A stretch of DNA of 64,000 nt from Poecilobothrus nobilitatus (taxonomy: Eukaryota; Arthropoda; Insecta; Diptera; Dolichopodidae), in the NCBI GenBank assembly GCA_947095535.1, contig OX352772.1:319310018-319374017 (forward strand), read 5' to 3'. Under the pieces are notes generated by a model, which was given only the letters and a program-made list of their open reading frames with translations, was not told the DNA's origin and did not search any database. The translations under genes were made by a program, and so were the position numbers. Each line of letters begins with the position of its first letter. Position 1 is the first letter of the stretch. Shown here piece after piece: positions 1 through 10,306 of the stretch.

Positions 1-2
1 AT

Positions 3-182
3 GTCCAGTTAACTAAAGTAGGTACATATAGTATTGCAGATTTTCGAAATTTTTTAGATGGTAAATTTTATTTTACTAAGAGAAGTGAGGTATTTGCATA
101 TTCCAAAAACACAAAGAATACTTGGTATAGTCAAATTAAATTTTTAATAATTAAACTTATCTGTCCATTTAGCCAATTATAA
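3..182 (+). CDS. unrecognised open frame running in from the left edge
   Basis: From base 3 a frame stays open for 59 codons and ends in TAA at 180-182; it has no start codon in view and may continue to the left of the window. In sequence this AT-rich, stops are frequent, so an open run of this length is mildly unusual. The peptide begins VQLTKVGTYSIADF and is less biased to F/I/L/Y/K than the low-complexity frames nearby. I do not recognise a family, and no clear splice donor follows. It could be the end of a coding exon, a transposon relic, or chance. Confidence 0.18.
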   Translation, partial: VQLTKVGTYSIADFRNFLDGKFYFTKRSEVFAYSKNTKNTWYSQIKFLIIKLICPFSQL

Positions 183-525
183 TGATATGAAATTCTTAAC
201 TGCGGACGTAGTATATTGGCTATAGAGAGTACGAATACAAAATATAGGATACCAATGTGAAACTTTATTTTGTAGAACGAAACCATAAGGAAATAATGAA
301 TACTCCTAATATTATTATTATTATTAGATATATTACGAACAGTGACAATATCATCTGTCAGTTACAGTAGCATAAGGCATATTTTTGCATGAGGTAATAA
401 ACCCAAGCCAGCAGCTCTACTCTATATCAGCTGATTATTATTATTATATTATTAATATTATTTTACGATATGCATTATTACGATATAAAATGACTAATTA
501 TTTTTTTTTATATATGACATAATTG

Positions 526-590
526 GAATATGAACCAAAGATCTCTCAGTTATACAAGCTCCATTACTTAACCGTTACACTACGAAGTTT
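526..590 (-). repeat. tRNA-like fragment (SINE head or tRNA pseudogene)
   Basis: Read on the minus strand, this piece has an A-box-like stretch (TAGTGTAACGGTTAAG) followed about 30 bases later by a weak B-box-like stretch (GGTTCATATTCC). No full cloverleaf can be folded. It is most likely a decayed tRNA-derived SINE or tRNA pseudogene; evidence is limited to the two boxes and their spacing. Confidence 0.3.
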
Positions 591-1149
591 AAAGTAATTG
601 AAATTTTTGATCTAATTAAAATTTATAAGTATAGAAAATTCCACTGTTTAATCTGCCTCAAATTTAGATGAAAAATGTTTTTTGAAATTTAATTAAAATA
701 TAGCTAGTAGTCAAATTGATTATTCAGTTACTATAATTACATCTAAAATACCACATAAAATATATGAACTTATAAAATGATATTTTTAACCTATGGTTTC
801 CAAATTTTTAAATTCAAGTGGTTTTATATCGTAAAAAAAAATTTTCCTTTTTTTACAAAAAAAAATCCTTTCATTTACAATCTTATTATTACAAGGTTGT
901 TATTAAAATTTAACTGATTAATTTTTATTTTTGTTGTCAGAAATTAAAGGAAACAAAAAAATAAAATGAAAATTTTCAATCACTTTTGAAATGTACTAAT
1001 GAAAAAAGAAAAGTTTGTTTTATAAAAAAAAAAAAAAAATCCTTTTCTCAAAAATTTAAATGGATTATGTCCAATTATACATACATAATTCAATATACAA
1101 CTGAATACAAGTAAATAATAAATATATATGTGTATATACGCAAATAATA

Positions 1150-1201
<52 letters not shown>

Positions 1202-1887
1202 TATGGGTAATGCATATATTATATATATAAATCTATAATAACTTCTTTCTTAATCCTTATTTATTTGTTCAAGATATATAGGAATGCACTTGTTTATTCT
1301 ATATATGTATATAATGTATCGGAATATATCGTGAGGCATTATTACTCATAATATTACCGTTTGTTTAATGTTAAAAATAAATCCTTTTTTGATATTTTTC
1401 AGTGAAGTGAACAATAACAGCTATCTTATTTATATAATACTTATACAATATATGTATGTATATATATACTATATATGTATTTCATAATTTAATTTTTTTC
1501 TACAATTACAAAACCTTTTTTTTTTTATTTTATTTGTTTTTTTGTTTTTAATCTGTATTCCATGAATATTGAAATCGATTCCCGAATTCGTGTAGATTTT
1601 ATTGTGGTTTTGTTTTATTTTCAATATTATTTGTGGTTGCTACTGTTATTGTTAAAATTGGAAGAAAGGACATATGCATGCAGTGATCTTGTAATCGGAT
1701 ATGTATTTATGTTTTTACTTTTTCAATATATATATAGAAATGTTTAAGTACAATAATAATTAATATATATTCATATATAGGTATGATGTACTACTCGTAA
1801 TATTATATAATATAATCAATATAGAATGGATATCTGAATCAAATATTATAATACATATTCTTTTTAAATCCATATAAATATTGTTCA
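591..1887. other. gene-free AT-rich stretch
   Basis: Only A/T-rich sequence with homopolymer runs and a TA microsatellite (listed separately) is visible. A 61-codon plus-strand frame at 1562-1747 is low-complexity F/L/Y sequence and I do not regard it as a gene. Confidence 0.6.
1153..1194. repeat. (AT)n microsatellite
   Basis: An uninterrupted AT dinucleotide run of about 40 bases followed by imperfect ATAC/TATATA sequence. Confidence 0.9.
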
Positions 1888-3022
1888 AGGGTGTAATAAA
1901 TTTTCTAAATTACGTTTATGACATTTTAAAAGAGATGTGATACTTTTCCATATACTTACTGAAGATTGAACGTTGAATAATTGAATTGAATTCAAATAAT
2001 TGAACGAAGGTGGGTATGATTTAGCTGGGAAATTTATACGATTCAATTTTTATGTAAATTCCAGTTTTGTTATGAAATTTAAACATGTTCAATCGACAAA
2101 TTCGAGTAGCTGTCATACAACTTCTTTTTTTTTATATAAGTATAACTGAGTGTCTAATTAAGCCAGATATTTGAAATTTTATCAAAAGAAGTTAAGCTTT
2201 ATGTCAACAATTTCTGAAGAATTTTCTTAGTTTAGCGTAGCGTTCAGATATCTGCGCAATTTATATGGTTCATATAATGATGGTTTTGGTTCTTAAAAAT
2301 TCTTTAATTCTTAAAAAAAATTTTGTTATGACAACAAGTCTAGTAAAATTTAATTGACTTAGCGCAACGGGATTACGTAACTGTCATACAAAAACTTCAA
2401 AATTCACATAAATAAATCTATAAGTACTTAGATTAGATATATAAAAGTTACCAAAAGATAATATGCATATAGGGATCGTATCGAAAGCTGGTTTATCATA
2501 ATCCTATTTTATCAAAATCCTGTTTTTTAAAATCCTGTTTTTTAAAATTTTGTTTTTTCAAATTCTGTTTTTGAAAATCCTGTTTTTTTTTAAATTCTAG
2601 TTTTTCTAAAACCTAACAACCCGTTATCTATGTAAAAAAAAATAATTGAGGTGTATAACCCTGATTTTGAATTGGGTTCAAAATCAGGATTACATGCATT
2701 TTCCAGAATATTTATTAATACGTGTAGATGTCAATGTGTGATTCTGAATTAGAAAGGATTTTAGAAATAGGGTTGAAATCAGAATTATATACGCTTTTGC
2801 CAGAATTGAAAGAAAACAGGATTTTAAAAAAAATACAGAATTTTGATAAAATAGGATTTTGATAAAACAGGATTTTGATAAAACAGGATTTTGATAAAAC
2901 AGGATTTTGATAAAACAGGATTATGATAAACCGGCTTTCGTAGAACCCCCATGAATATATAATATCTAATATGTTCGTATTGATATCCTAGAGTTGACAC
3001 TATCATCTCTACACTCTTCCTT
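1888..3022 (+). repeat. family C dispersed repeat, interrupted by a foldback element
   Basis: This copy opens with CAAGGGTGTAATAAATTTTC (compare CAAGAGTATAATAAATTTTTC at 26820). It carries two GTAGCTGTCATACAAC-like blocks (about 2109 and 2373) associated with 'GATATTTGAAATTTTATCAAAA' type sequence, and closes with TCCTAGAGTTGACAC followed by CTCTACACTCTTCC. The copy at 26820-27520 has the same order without the foldback element, so FB copy 1 (2471-2950) inserted into this one. No coding potential is visible. Ends are approximate. Confidence 0.55.
2471..2950. mobile_element. foldback element, FB family copy 1
   Basis: The left end AGGGATCGTATCGAAAGC and the right end GGCTTTCGTAGAACCCCC are imperfect inverted complements. 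They are followed inward by arms of short repeats: TTTTATCAAAATCCTG-type units on the left and, on the right, five tandem 16-base units of the form AAAACAGGATTTTGAT (about 2852-2932). The centre (about 2640-2820) is non-repetitive and holds AAAATCAGGATT and TTTTCCAGAATATTTAT, which recur in other copies. There is no ORF. The structure matches foldback-type DNA elements, whose long inverted arms are built of tandem units. The target-site duplication is unclear. Confidence 0.7.
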
Positions 3023-6000
3023 TTTTTTTATATTCTTGAACACTAAAAAGGATTTTCTTATTACATATTGTAATAATGATTCCGTCAATGATTATGATTA
3101 AAAAAAAATATTTAAATTATCATTATGATGATGAAAATGATAAAAAAAAAACAAGATATCCTTATTTATAATATAGAAAATGCATATAAAAATAAAATTA
3201 AATAAAGCAGTATTTAAAACCAAAAGTTTTTAAAGACGAACAAAACTGTGATGTTTTTAAAGACCAACTAAAAATATTTTAAATAAAAGCTATATATGGT
3301 ATCTATAATTAATATTGAGAATATTTTAAGTAGGTATGTACATTATTATTTCAAAATTAATTCATTCGATAAATATCTAAACTTAATTCCATTATCAAGT
3401 ATTATATATTATCTAAAAGATAAGTTGCTATACTTAATTTTACAAAAGAAGATACAATAATATGTAATTAAATCGTATGAAATGCAATAATAACAACAAC
3501 AAAAAAACATTAATTGTTTAGTATTTTCATTAAAATTAAAAGGTGTTAATCTAAAATTGTATATTATTATTTGTTTTGTAGTTTAATAAGCTTAAAATTT
3601 ATGAAACTATCATACTATGAATTTATTATTGTTATTTTTCGTTCTTTTTAGAAATAATTCATTATATACACTATTATATAAATCAATTACTTCATAACAC
3701 AGGAGTGCATTTATGTAATTAATGTTATAATAAATAATTGTTACAATCAAATATTCTAAAGAATTAAATTTAGTATAGTATGTATAATGGTAAATTAATA
3801 GATTAGAATTCCACCTTTTTATGTAAATCTATTGTAAATCTATTCTCTATTACTATATGTTGTGAATTTTGTCTCCCCACTTAAAATTCTTGTTTCATCC
3901 ATACTGCCTCTAAGAGAGTAATAATTTAAAGGGAATTCATGTTCGGCAAAGCAATATGCTTCTAAAGTGCACATAATATCTATCACGGAGTAAGACTTTG
4001 CAGTTTTGAGTATATGTCATCTGGTGTTTCTATTCTATAAATATTAAAGTGTAAATATTTACTTGTACAATGTTATGATTGTAAATTAGTATATAAAACA
4101 TAATTTTAGCTAATACATGGGGATTTAACGCAAATTTAATTTTATGTTCATCGGTAAGCCTGGTATTTTGAAACATTTGAGTGATATTTGAGTGAGTGAT
4201 GCACGTGGGACTTAACAAAAGTTATTTTTATGCTCATCGCGAGCGTGGGACTCAACGGGTTCGAGGGGTTGTATATTTATTTTTTTGTGAAATAATTTAT
4301 ACTTATTATAAAAGTTCTTCTGTATCTTTAAAAATGTTGCCAAAGTACAGAGTAAATAATAAACGTGTAAAATATTGATTTTAAGGAACTAAAAAAAATT
4401 TCTGTCAATCTTTCGACATTCTTATATTAAAAAAATACTAAGCATAACTTGAGATATTTTGTGATGAAACAATATAATAAAAAAAAAAATTGAAATTAAC
4501 TTTTCTGAATATGCTCTATGGTTTTTAAAATCAAGGTAATTTAAAACAATTTTGTAACGTTTTCAAAATTTATCTATTTTATATACTATACTTTTGTACC
4601 TATTTTATTATCATTTTAAGTTTTAATTTTATATACTGAATAACTTCTATACTTTTATCCATTAAAAACATAAATTTTCTTTGAACAATGCCATCACTAT
4701 TTTTAGACTGACTCTGATTACATATAAACATTGTGTTAAGTCAACTTTTTTAATTCTCTTTTTATAAAAATTGATTTCAACTTTTATAACCTGAGCTAAT
4801 TTCTTTAAAAAGTTTAAATTTCAATCACTTTAAAATTTTTGATTTTAAAATATCTAAAACGACTTGTTTCAATATAATATATATAATATATATATACATG
4901 TAATTGAAACAAAAGGTTTTCATTTAAAGTTACAAAATATAAAAAAGTAAATAAAATTTTATTCTTTAACATTAATTGAATTTATTATTCAAATTATATC
5001 AGATTGTATTTTACAAAAAGTACCCAGTCAAAACAATTTTAACAATAAATTAACACTTAAATATTTGTGTCACTTTAAAATATATCTAGGTATACATATA
5101 AAAGATACATATAGAAATATTTAAGTTGTGTTAAAAATTACAAAAATAATTATCTGCTGTTAAACTTTTTAAAGTGATTTTAAATTTTTTTTTATATTAT
5201 ATAAATTAAATTTTATTAAATTACAAGGTATTTATTATTAAAAAAAAAAAAAAAAACTGTTCTGCTTCTTTATTTTTCCTTTTTAAACAACACAAAAACG
5301 AAATATAACACTTTTCAAATACTTTGACTCTTTTTTCTTTTTTTTTCTTTTTCTCTTAAATTTAATCTGATAGCAACCAAAACAAAAACAATAAAACAAA
5401 AAAAAAATAAAAAATAAAACACCCCCAAAAAATTTTCATCATCGCATTTTTAATTTTCAATGTACCATTAAATTTTTCACCACTTCATCTCTTTCATACT
5501 CTTCTTTTAGGCACAAAAAAAAAAACAAAAAAAGTTTTAAACACTAAGCCACAGACCTTTCATCATTACTTAATCGCAAAAATACCTAAAATAAATCAAA
5601 AAAAAAAATAAAAAAACAAAATCAAAAAAAGATGAAAAAGACAAAAAAAAAACAGAAAGAAAGAGACAAAAAAATAAACATTTTTCTTTTACTTTTTGTA
5701 AACACTAACAACTGCCACGTGTGAAACAGAAGCTAAGTGCTAAAGAATATAAAAATAATAATAAAAAAAAAAAGAAAAGAATCTTAAGTACCAAGAAATA
5801 TCTGGAAAAAATTCTCTTGAACGGAAAACTAGCTATAGCACAAAAACAAAAAAAATGTAAAAAATTTACAAAATAAAAAAAAAAAAACAAAAAATCTTGT
5901 CGGCATTCTTACATCTTTTATGTATAGGTACTTATGTATTTAAGTAGTGATGGGTATGTTTATTAAATATTTTTGTTTTTTTTTTTTTTTGGTTTTTTTT

Positions 6001-6240
6001 GTTACTTTATGACTTTAATGTCTCGAATGCTCTAAAAAAATGATTAAAATTTATGGAGCTATGCAAAATGGTTCGCAGAGACAGTTATTTTTTACACTTA
6101 ATTTTGATTATTTAGTACCTATGTACGTACATACTTAAGGATATGAATTATACAAAAATGTTCAAATAAAATTGTACTACTTGCTTTTCATATATTAACG
6201 TTAGTGTGTGAATATGATATACATATTAGATTAATATATA
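3023..6240. other. gene-free AT-rich stretch
   Basis: Mostly A/T runs. Two points stand out. A minus-strand frame at about 3853-4010 is open for nearly 60 codons without obvious low-complexity bias. A diverged direct repeat of about 87 bases lies near 4119-4250. From about 5250 to 5930 the plus strand is strongly A-rich (A runs separated by single C or G), a marked strand asymmetry. No gene is supported. Confidence 0.55.
4115..4245. repeat. diverged tandem pair, about 87-base period
   Basis: The stretch near 4120 (GGGGATTTAACGCAAATTTA, then TTTTATGTTCATCG) is echoed near 4206 (TGGGACTTAACAAAAGTTAT, then TTTTATGCTCATCG). The two units differ by substitutions and a few indels. Confidence 0.5.
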
Positions 6241-6245
6241 TATAT

Positions 6246-6428
6246 TTTTTTTTATGCATTTCTTTGCCACATAAATGTGGACAGGAAATTACACAGCCTT
6301 TACTGTTCAGGTGTGGCTGTAAATGTCGTAAGGGAGAATAACTCTTCCAACATGTGTGGGATTCGAACTCACACTCCCCGTGTTTACAGCGTATTATATG
6401 CTCTTACCCACTAGGCCACCGAGGCCTC
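6246..6428 (-). mobile_element. tRNA-derived SINE, copy 1 (near full length)
   Basis: On the minus strand it begins GAGGCCTCGGTGGCCTAGTG, an A-box-like head, with a B-box-like TTCGAATCCCACACATG about 50 bases on. A body follows: TCGTAAG..GAGTTATTCTCCC, ACAGCCACACCTGAACAG, AAGGCTGTGTAA, then ATTTATGTGGCAAAGAAATG, and an A-run tail (T-run at 6246-6253 on the plus strand). The same order recurs at 61391. The RNA polymerase III type boxes and A-tail support a SINE mobilised by a LINE. The parent tRNA is not identified. Confidence 0.75.
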
Positions 6429-6589
6429 TTCATATTAATATTATATATTAGCTGAATATTTTTTAGCTGATTGTAAAAGTTGGTTACATATTTTAATTTT
6501 ATGGATTGATCTTCTGCTACTCAGCTAAACAATAAATTGCGTTTATAAAATCTCTCTTATAAATTTGAAAACGGTTTTTAACAAAATTA

Positions 6590-7165
6590 CGATTTTCATC
6601 ATTCAGATGGTTAAAAATTCAGAAAAATCAAAATACAGGTAATTCAATATTTAGACAAAAATTCAGATAATTTAAAATTATGAAATTTCTAAATTTTGAA
6701 AAAAAAAAAAATTCTGAGTATCAGAATTCAGAATTTCAGATTTCGTAGATTTTTAATATTTTATAGGATCTATGACACTATCATAAAAAAAAAAACATTC
6801 TGAAAAAAACATCTTGAAATAAAAATCCTGAAAAAAAATCTTGAATTTAAATTTTGTGGAATAAATCCCGAATGCTACAAAATCATGAAAAGTAAAAATT
6901 CCGAAGTCTTTGATGTTAAAATATGTATGTGAAAAAATAATTAGGAGCGATTTTAGAGTTGATTACAAAATCAGGGTTTCAATTATTTGTTTTATGGAAT
7001 ACTTTTCGAGTGGCTGCCCCGACTATTTAAATCTGAGGTACTTAAAAATATAAAATCAGAATTTTTTTCTGAATTTTAAATATCTGAATTTTAAATTGTC
7101 TGAATTGTGATTGTCCGAATTATGATTATATAAATTTTAATTTTCTAAATATCATAACAAATCCT
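6590..7165. mobile_element. foldback element, FB family copy 3 (diverged)
   Basis: The left arm consists of loosely repeated ATTCAGATAATTTAAAATT / AAATTCAG / TCAGAATTCAGAATTTCAG units. The right arm (about 7040-7150) has the inverse, AGAATTTTTTTCTGAATTTT, ATATCTGAATTTTAAATTGTC. The centre (about 6935-7000) reads AATAATTAGGAGCGATTTTA then GAGTTGATTACAAAATCAGG, the core shared with copies at 2.47, 51.65 and 53.5 kb. No ORF. Ends are approximate and the arms are degraded. Confidence 0.45.
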
Positions 7166-7884
7166 TGGAAAATTAATGTTCTTTTAGGTTCAATTTAATT
7201 TGGTTGTTTTTTTTTTTAATGATTTTCGAAAATATTATATTTCGAAATAAGTGCGCTTTTTTTCTTAAATGATTTATGTATAGGTATTATGTTTAGTCAC
7301 CTCATAAATTTTTTTTTTTAGATATTTTTTGGTTAATCCTATAAACATAATAAGGGTGTTATATGTATTAGTAAAAAATCTAAATTTTAGAATTCCAAAG
7401 CAAAATTTTTGGTAACAATTTTTGTTTTAATCATCTCAATTTTTTTTTTAAAAATTCATTTTCCGTTCAATCTTTGTAAATAACACAAAGAATTGTTAAA
7501 TAAATTTTAATAACGTGCCACTGTATAATAAGTTATACTTCAGTCTTTAGGATTCATTTTGAATTAAGTACCTTAAAATTGGAATAATCAACGTGTAAAT
7601 AATTAAATTCAAAAGAAATATATTTGAAAAAAAAAAAAAATAAATAAACGAAAAAGCAAAATTAAAATTAATTGGGTACATTTTTAAGAACCTTTTTCAC
7701 AAAATTTAACAAGTGGGTGATACCATAATATATTATTTGTTAGATTGAAAGTGATAAAACAGGCGTGTTCTATTCATCAAAAAAAATAATAATATAGTAC
7801 CTATAGCTACATTAGTTATCATCATAAGTAGAAAACAATTATTGTTATTATTATGGTTGAAATTAAAAATATACGAATAAAAAG
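7166..7884. other. gene-free AT-rich stretch
   Basis: Homopolymer runs and ordinary AT-rich sequence; nothing recognisable. Confidence 0.6.
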
Positions 7885-7975
7885 AGAGTGTAGAGTCAAC
7901 TGTATCAATTCTAGGATACTAAATATTATACTGGTTCGATAACATTAAATCATACCTTTTAGAAAATTAAAGATA
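7885..7975 (-). repeat. family C fragment
   Basis: Plus-strand GAGAGTGTAGAGTCAACTGT then ATCAATTCTAGGATAC is the inverted complement of the family C terminal block (TATCCTAGAGTTGACAC...TACACTCTTC) seen at 2985 and 27487. Only the end of the element is recognisable. Confidence 0.45.
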
Positions 7976-8009
7976 TCTGACTTAATTAAGAATATCAGAA
8001 TATATTTTT

Positions 8010-8310
8010 ATGGAAATAACTCGAGCACCCTTTTAGATAGGGACCTGTAATTTAAGCACCTGCACAAATTTTTTCAAAATAAAAAGTAAAAACTAAAGGT
8101 TCATCTTTATAATTTTGTATGTGTTAATGGTTTTTGTGTTGGGTTAATGTGTTAATGTAGAGTTTCCCTAAAATTGATGAAAGCGTTTTTTTTATTTTTC
8201 ACATATTTTCTTATTACATATATGAAATTTTAAAAAACATTTCAAATTTTAGTGCAAGTCACAATTCTGAACACTTTGTATTGTCTTTTGTGCGCCGTTT
8301 TCAATCATGC
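8010..8310 (+). repeat. family B fragment
   Basis: It contains CACCCTTTTAGATAGGGACC, then GTAATTTAAGCACCTGCACA, and later CAAATTTTAGTGCAAGTCAC followed by AATTCTGAACACTTTGTATTG. The same order and wording occurs in the second half of the copy at 45370-46685 (CACCTGTAACTTAG, then TTTTTGTGCAAGTCAAAATT). The terminal hairpin is missing, so this is a truncated, old copy. Confidence 0.5.
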
Positions 8311-8920
8311 CTTTTTTCGTTTTCTATTAGTTTTTCAAGTAAAGGATATATATTATCACCTACACAGAAAAAAGTGTGACTCACTCCATTATTATTTAAA
8401 TTTTCTAACTATGATAGTCATTAGCTATCATCTAAAATCTAAATATTTGATAAGTTTTCGATATGATTGTATGTAATATGATATACAAAATCACAACCCA
8501 AACTATACATAATAACCGTAAAAAATCATTTGAAAAATTATTAAATTATATTACAAATGATTTATAAATATATGATTTATGTGGTGTCTCTCATCTCTCG
8601 TAGGTTAATAATATGATAAATGCCTTTTTATTGACAGCGAATGATTTTATGACTATTTCAGAAGTCTACGTTTCGCGTTAAAGTCTTGTAAAATGGAAAT
8701 TTTTGTGCGGTGTTGTCTCTACGATAATCTCAGTACCCTTTGATACACCCATTACTTAGAACTTGGCTATTGTAACTATTGGAAATATAAATTCATTTAA
8801 ATGCCTCAAATTTTGCTTTTTAACTAATGATTTTATCTTGTCACTTTTGAGTAAATTAACTGTTTGTATTTTTGCCATTGCCAATTCTCTTTTTATTTCA
8901 TCGGTGCATCTTAATAAATG

Positions 8921-8986
8921 TCACAAGACTCCTGCGATCTTTACAACGTATTTCATACTCTCTTATCCAATAGACCACTGAGGCTA
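8921..8986 (-). repeat. degraded SINE fragment (tRNA head)
   Basis: Minus strand reads GCCTCAGTGGTCTATTGGAT then AAGAGAGTATGAAATACG. It matches the head of the SINE copies at 6428 and 61391 with several substitutions. The body is missing. Confidence 0.5.
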
Positions 8987-9095
8987 CGAAAATATGTTGT
9001 ATTTTAGGGTCAATAAGTCACTGTAATTTAATTTATTTAATTTATAATATAAAAATTTCTTTTTTTGTGTCAATATTAAAAGATACTGATTATAT

Positions 9096-9289
9096 CAAAG
9101 AAAAAAATATCTTTGGTAGAAAGTAAATTAAAAATCACAACTCTTTTAAATGAAACTCTAACCTTACAAGTTGTATCATTTTGAACAGTTTCTACCAAAG
9201 AAAAAAATATCTTTGGTAGAAAGTAAATTAAAAATCACAACTCTTTTAAATGAAACTCTAACCTTACAAGTTGTATCATTTTGAACAGT
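9096..9289. repeat. perfect 100-bp tandem duplication
   Basis: Bases 9096-9189 are repeated without a visible mismatch at 9196-9289 (period 100). The junction between copies forms a hairpin: TCTACCAAAG and CTTTGGTAGA flank a 10-base A/T spacer. The identity indicates a recent duplication. Confidence 0.9.
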
Positions 9290-9879
9290 ATATTTTTTCC
9301 TAAAGCCGAAATATTTGCCTGTATAAATGTTGCGTAAATAAACCTTTTCATAATTTTACAGGCAATATTTGTACATGTCACTGTAAAAAGAACATGTAAT
9401 TTTGAAACTATGTTGAAGTATGTACCTAATTTCAACAACCAAAATTCAAATAATGAAATTTTTGAAATAATGAAGCTGTCGTCCCAGAATTCCGCTAAAC
9501 AAATTATAGAAAGTCACAATGTTGTCTTATTAAAATTATTACCTTATGTAAAATTGCATATTTGGACGCTTTAAGGGATTAAAGAATATTTCACAGCATG
9601 TTTAGAATTTCAATTCGTAAAATATAATTCCTTCTTACTTTTACTAGATATACATGGTTTTTTATCGAACCATGACCTAATCGTACATAAATTGTACTTA
9701 CGATAAATGAGAGCCCGTACGAAAATTTTTGTTGCACTATATAGTAAATAGATATGCATGCATGGGCAAGAATTTTGAAATATTTTGTCTATTTCATTAT
9801 TATATATAAATGCCAGTTTTTGATTTGAACAAGTTTGATTGGCGGGTTTAAGTAGATACCCTAAAATTTCTTTTTTTAT

Positions 9880-10140
9880 TTGGGAATAATATTATTTATT
9901 GAATAGTTTTATTTAGCTATAGATATTTGAAACTTTGTCAAAAAAAAATTAAGTTTTGTGTCAACAATTTTTCCAAAACTGTAGTTAGTCTAACACAATG
10001 GATTGGGGTAGCGGTTATATTATAACTGCGAAATTTAAATTTTGGTAAGTTTTGCGTAATAGGTTCGAGTAATTGTAATGAAACTCTGACATTTAAATAC
10101 GAAGGAGCTTGTAGGAAACTATAACCGGAAAAAATTATGT
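9880..10140 (+). repeat. family C fragment
   Basis: It contains AGATATTTGAAACTTTGTCA followed by TTAAGTTTTGTGTCAACAAT and later GGTTCGAGTAATTGTAATG. These align by eye with family C blocks at 2163-2215 and 27280-27360. The ends are lost. Confidence 0.45.
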
Positions 10141-10201
10141 TAAGAAGAAGAAGAGACTCCAAGCATCATATTTAAATTATAAAATAATATTATTTAATTG
10201 T

Positions 10202-10306
10202 TTCATTCGCAATATAGAAAATGTGGTATCACAATCGACCAAATACGGTCTAAGTGTGCCTTTTCCGTAGCCACTTTAACCACTAACCTAACCTTCATTC
10301 GCAATA
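10202..10306 (+). mobile_element. short retroposed insertion with 13-bp target-site duplication
   Basis: TTCATTCGCAATA occurs at 10202-10214 and again at 10294-10306, an exact 13-base direct repeat. Between them lies a 79-base insert that includes GTGGTATCACAATCGACC and CTAAGTGTGCC and ends in CCACTAACCTAACC. A tail of ACCTA units plus perfect flanking duplication is the signature of target-primed reverse transcription, so this is a heavily 5'-truncated LINE or a SINE. From memory a very similar sequence with an AACCT tail is common in fly genomes; I could not verify that. Confidence 0.8.

Noticed and set aside
2824..3006. 60-codon minus-strand frame with repeated NPVLSK words
   Set aside because: The peptide repeats are the 16-base tandem units of the foldback arm.
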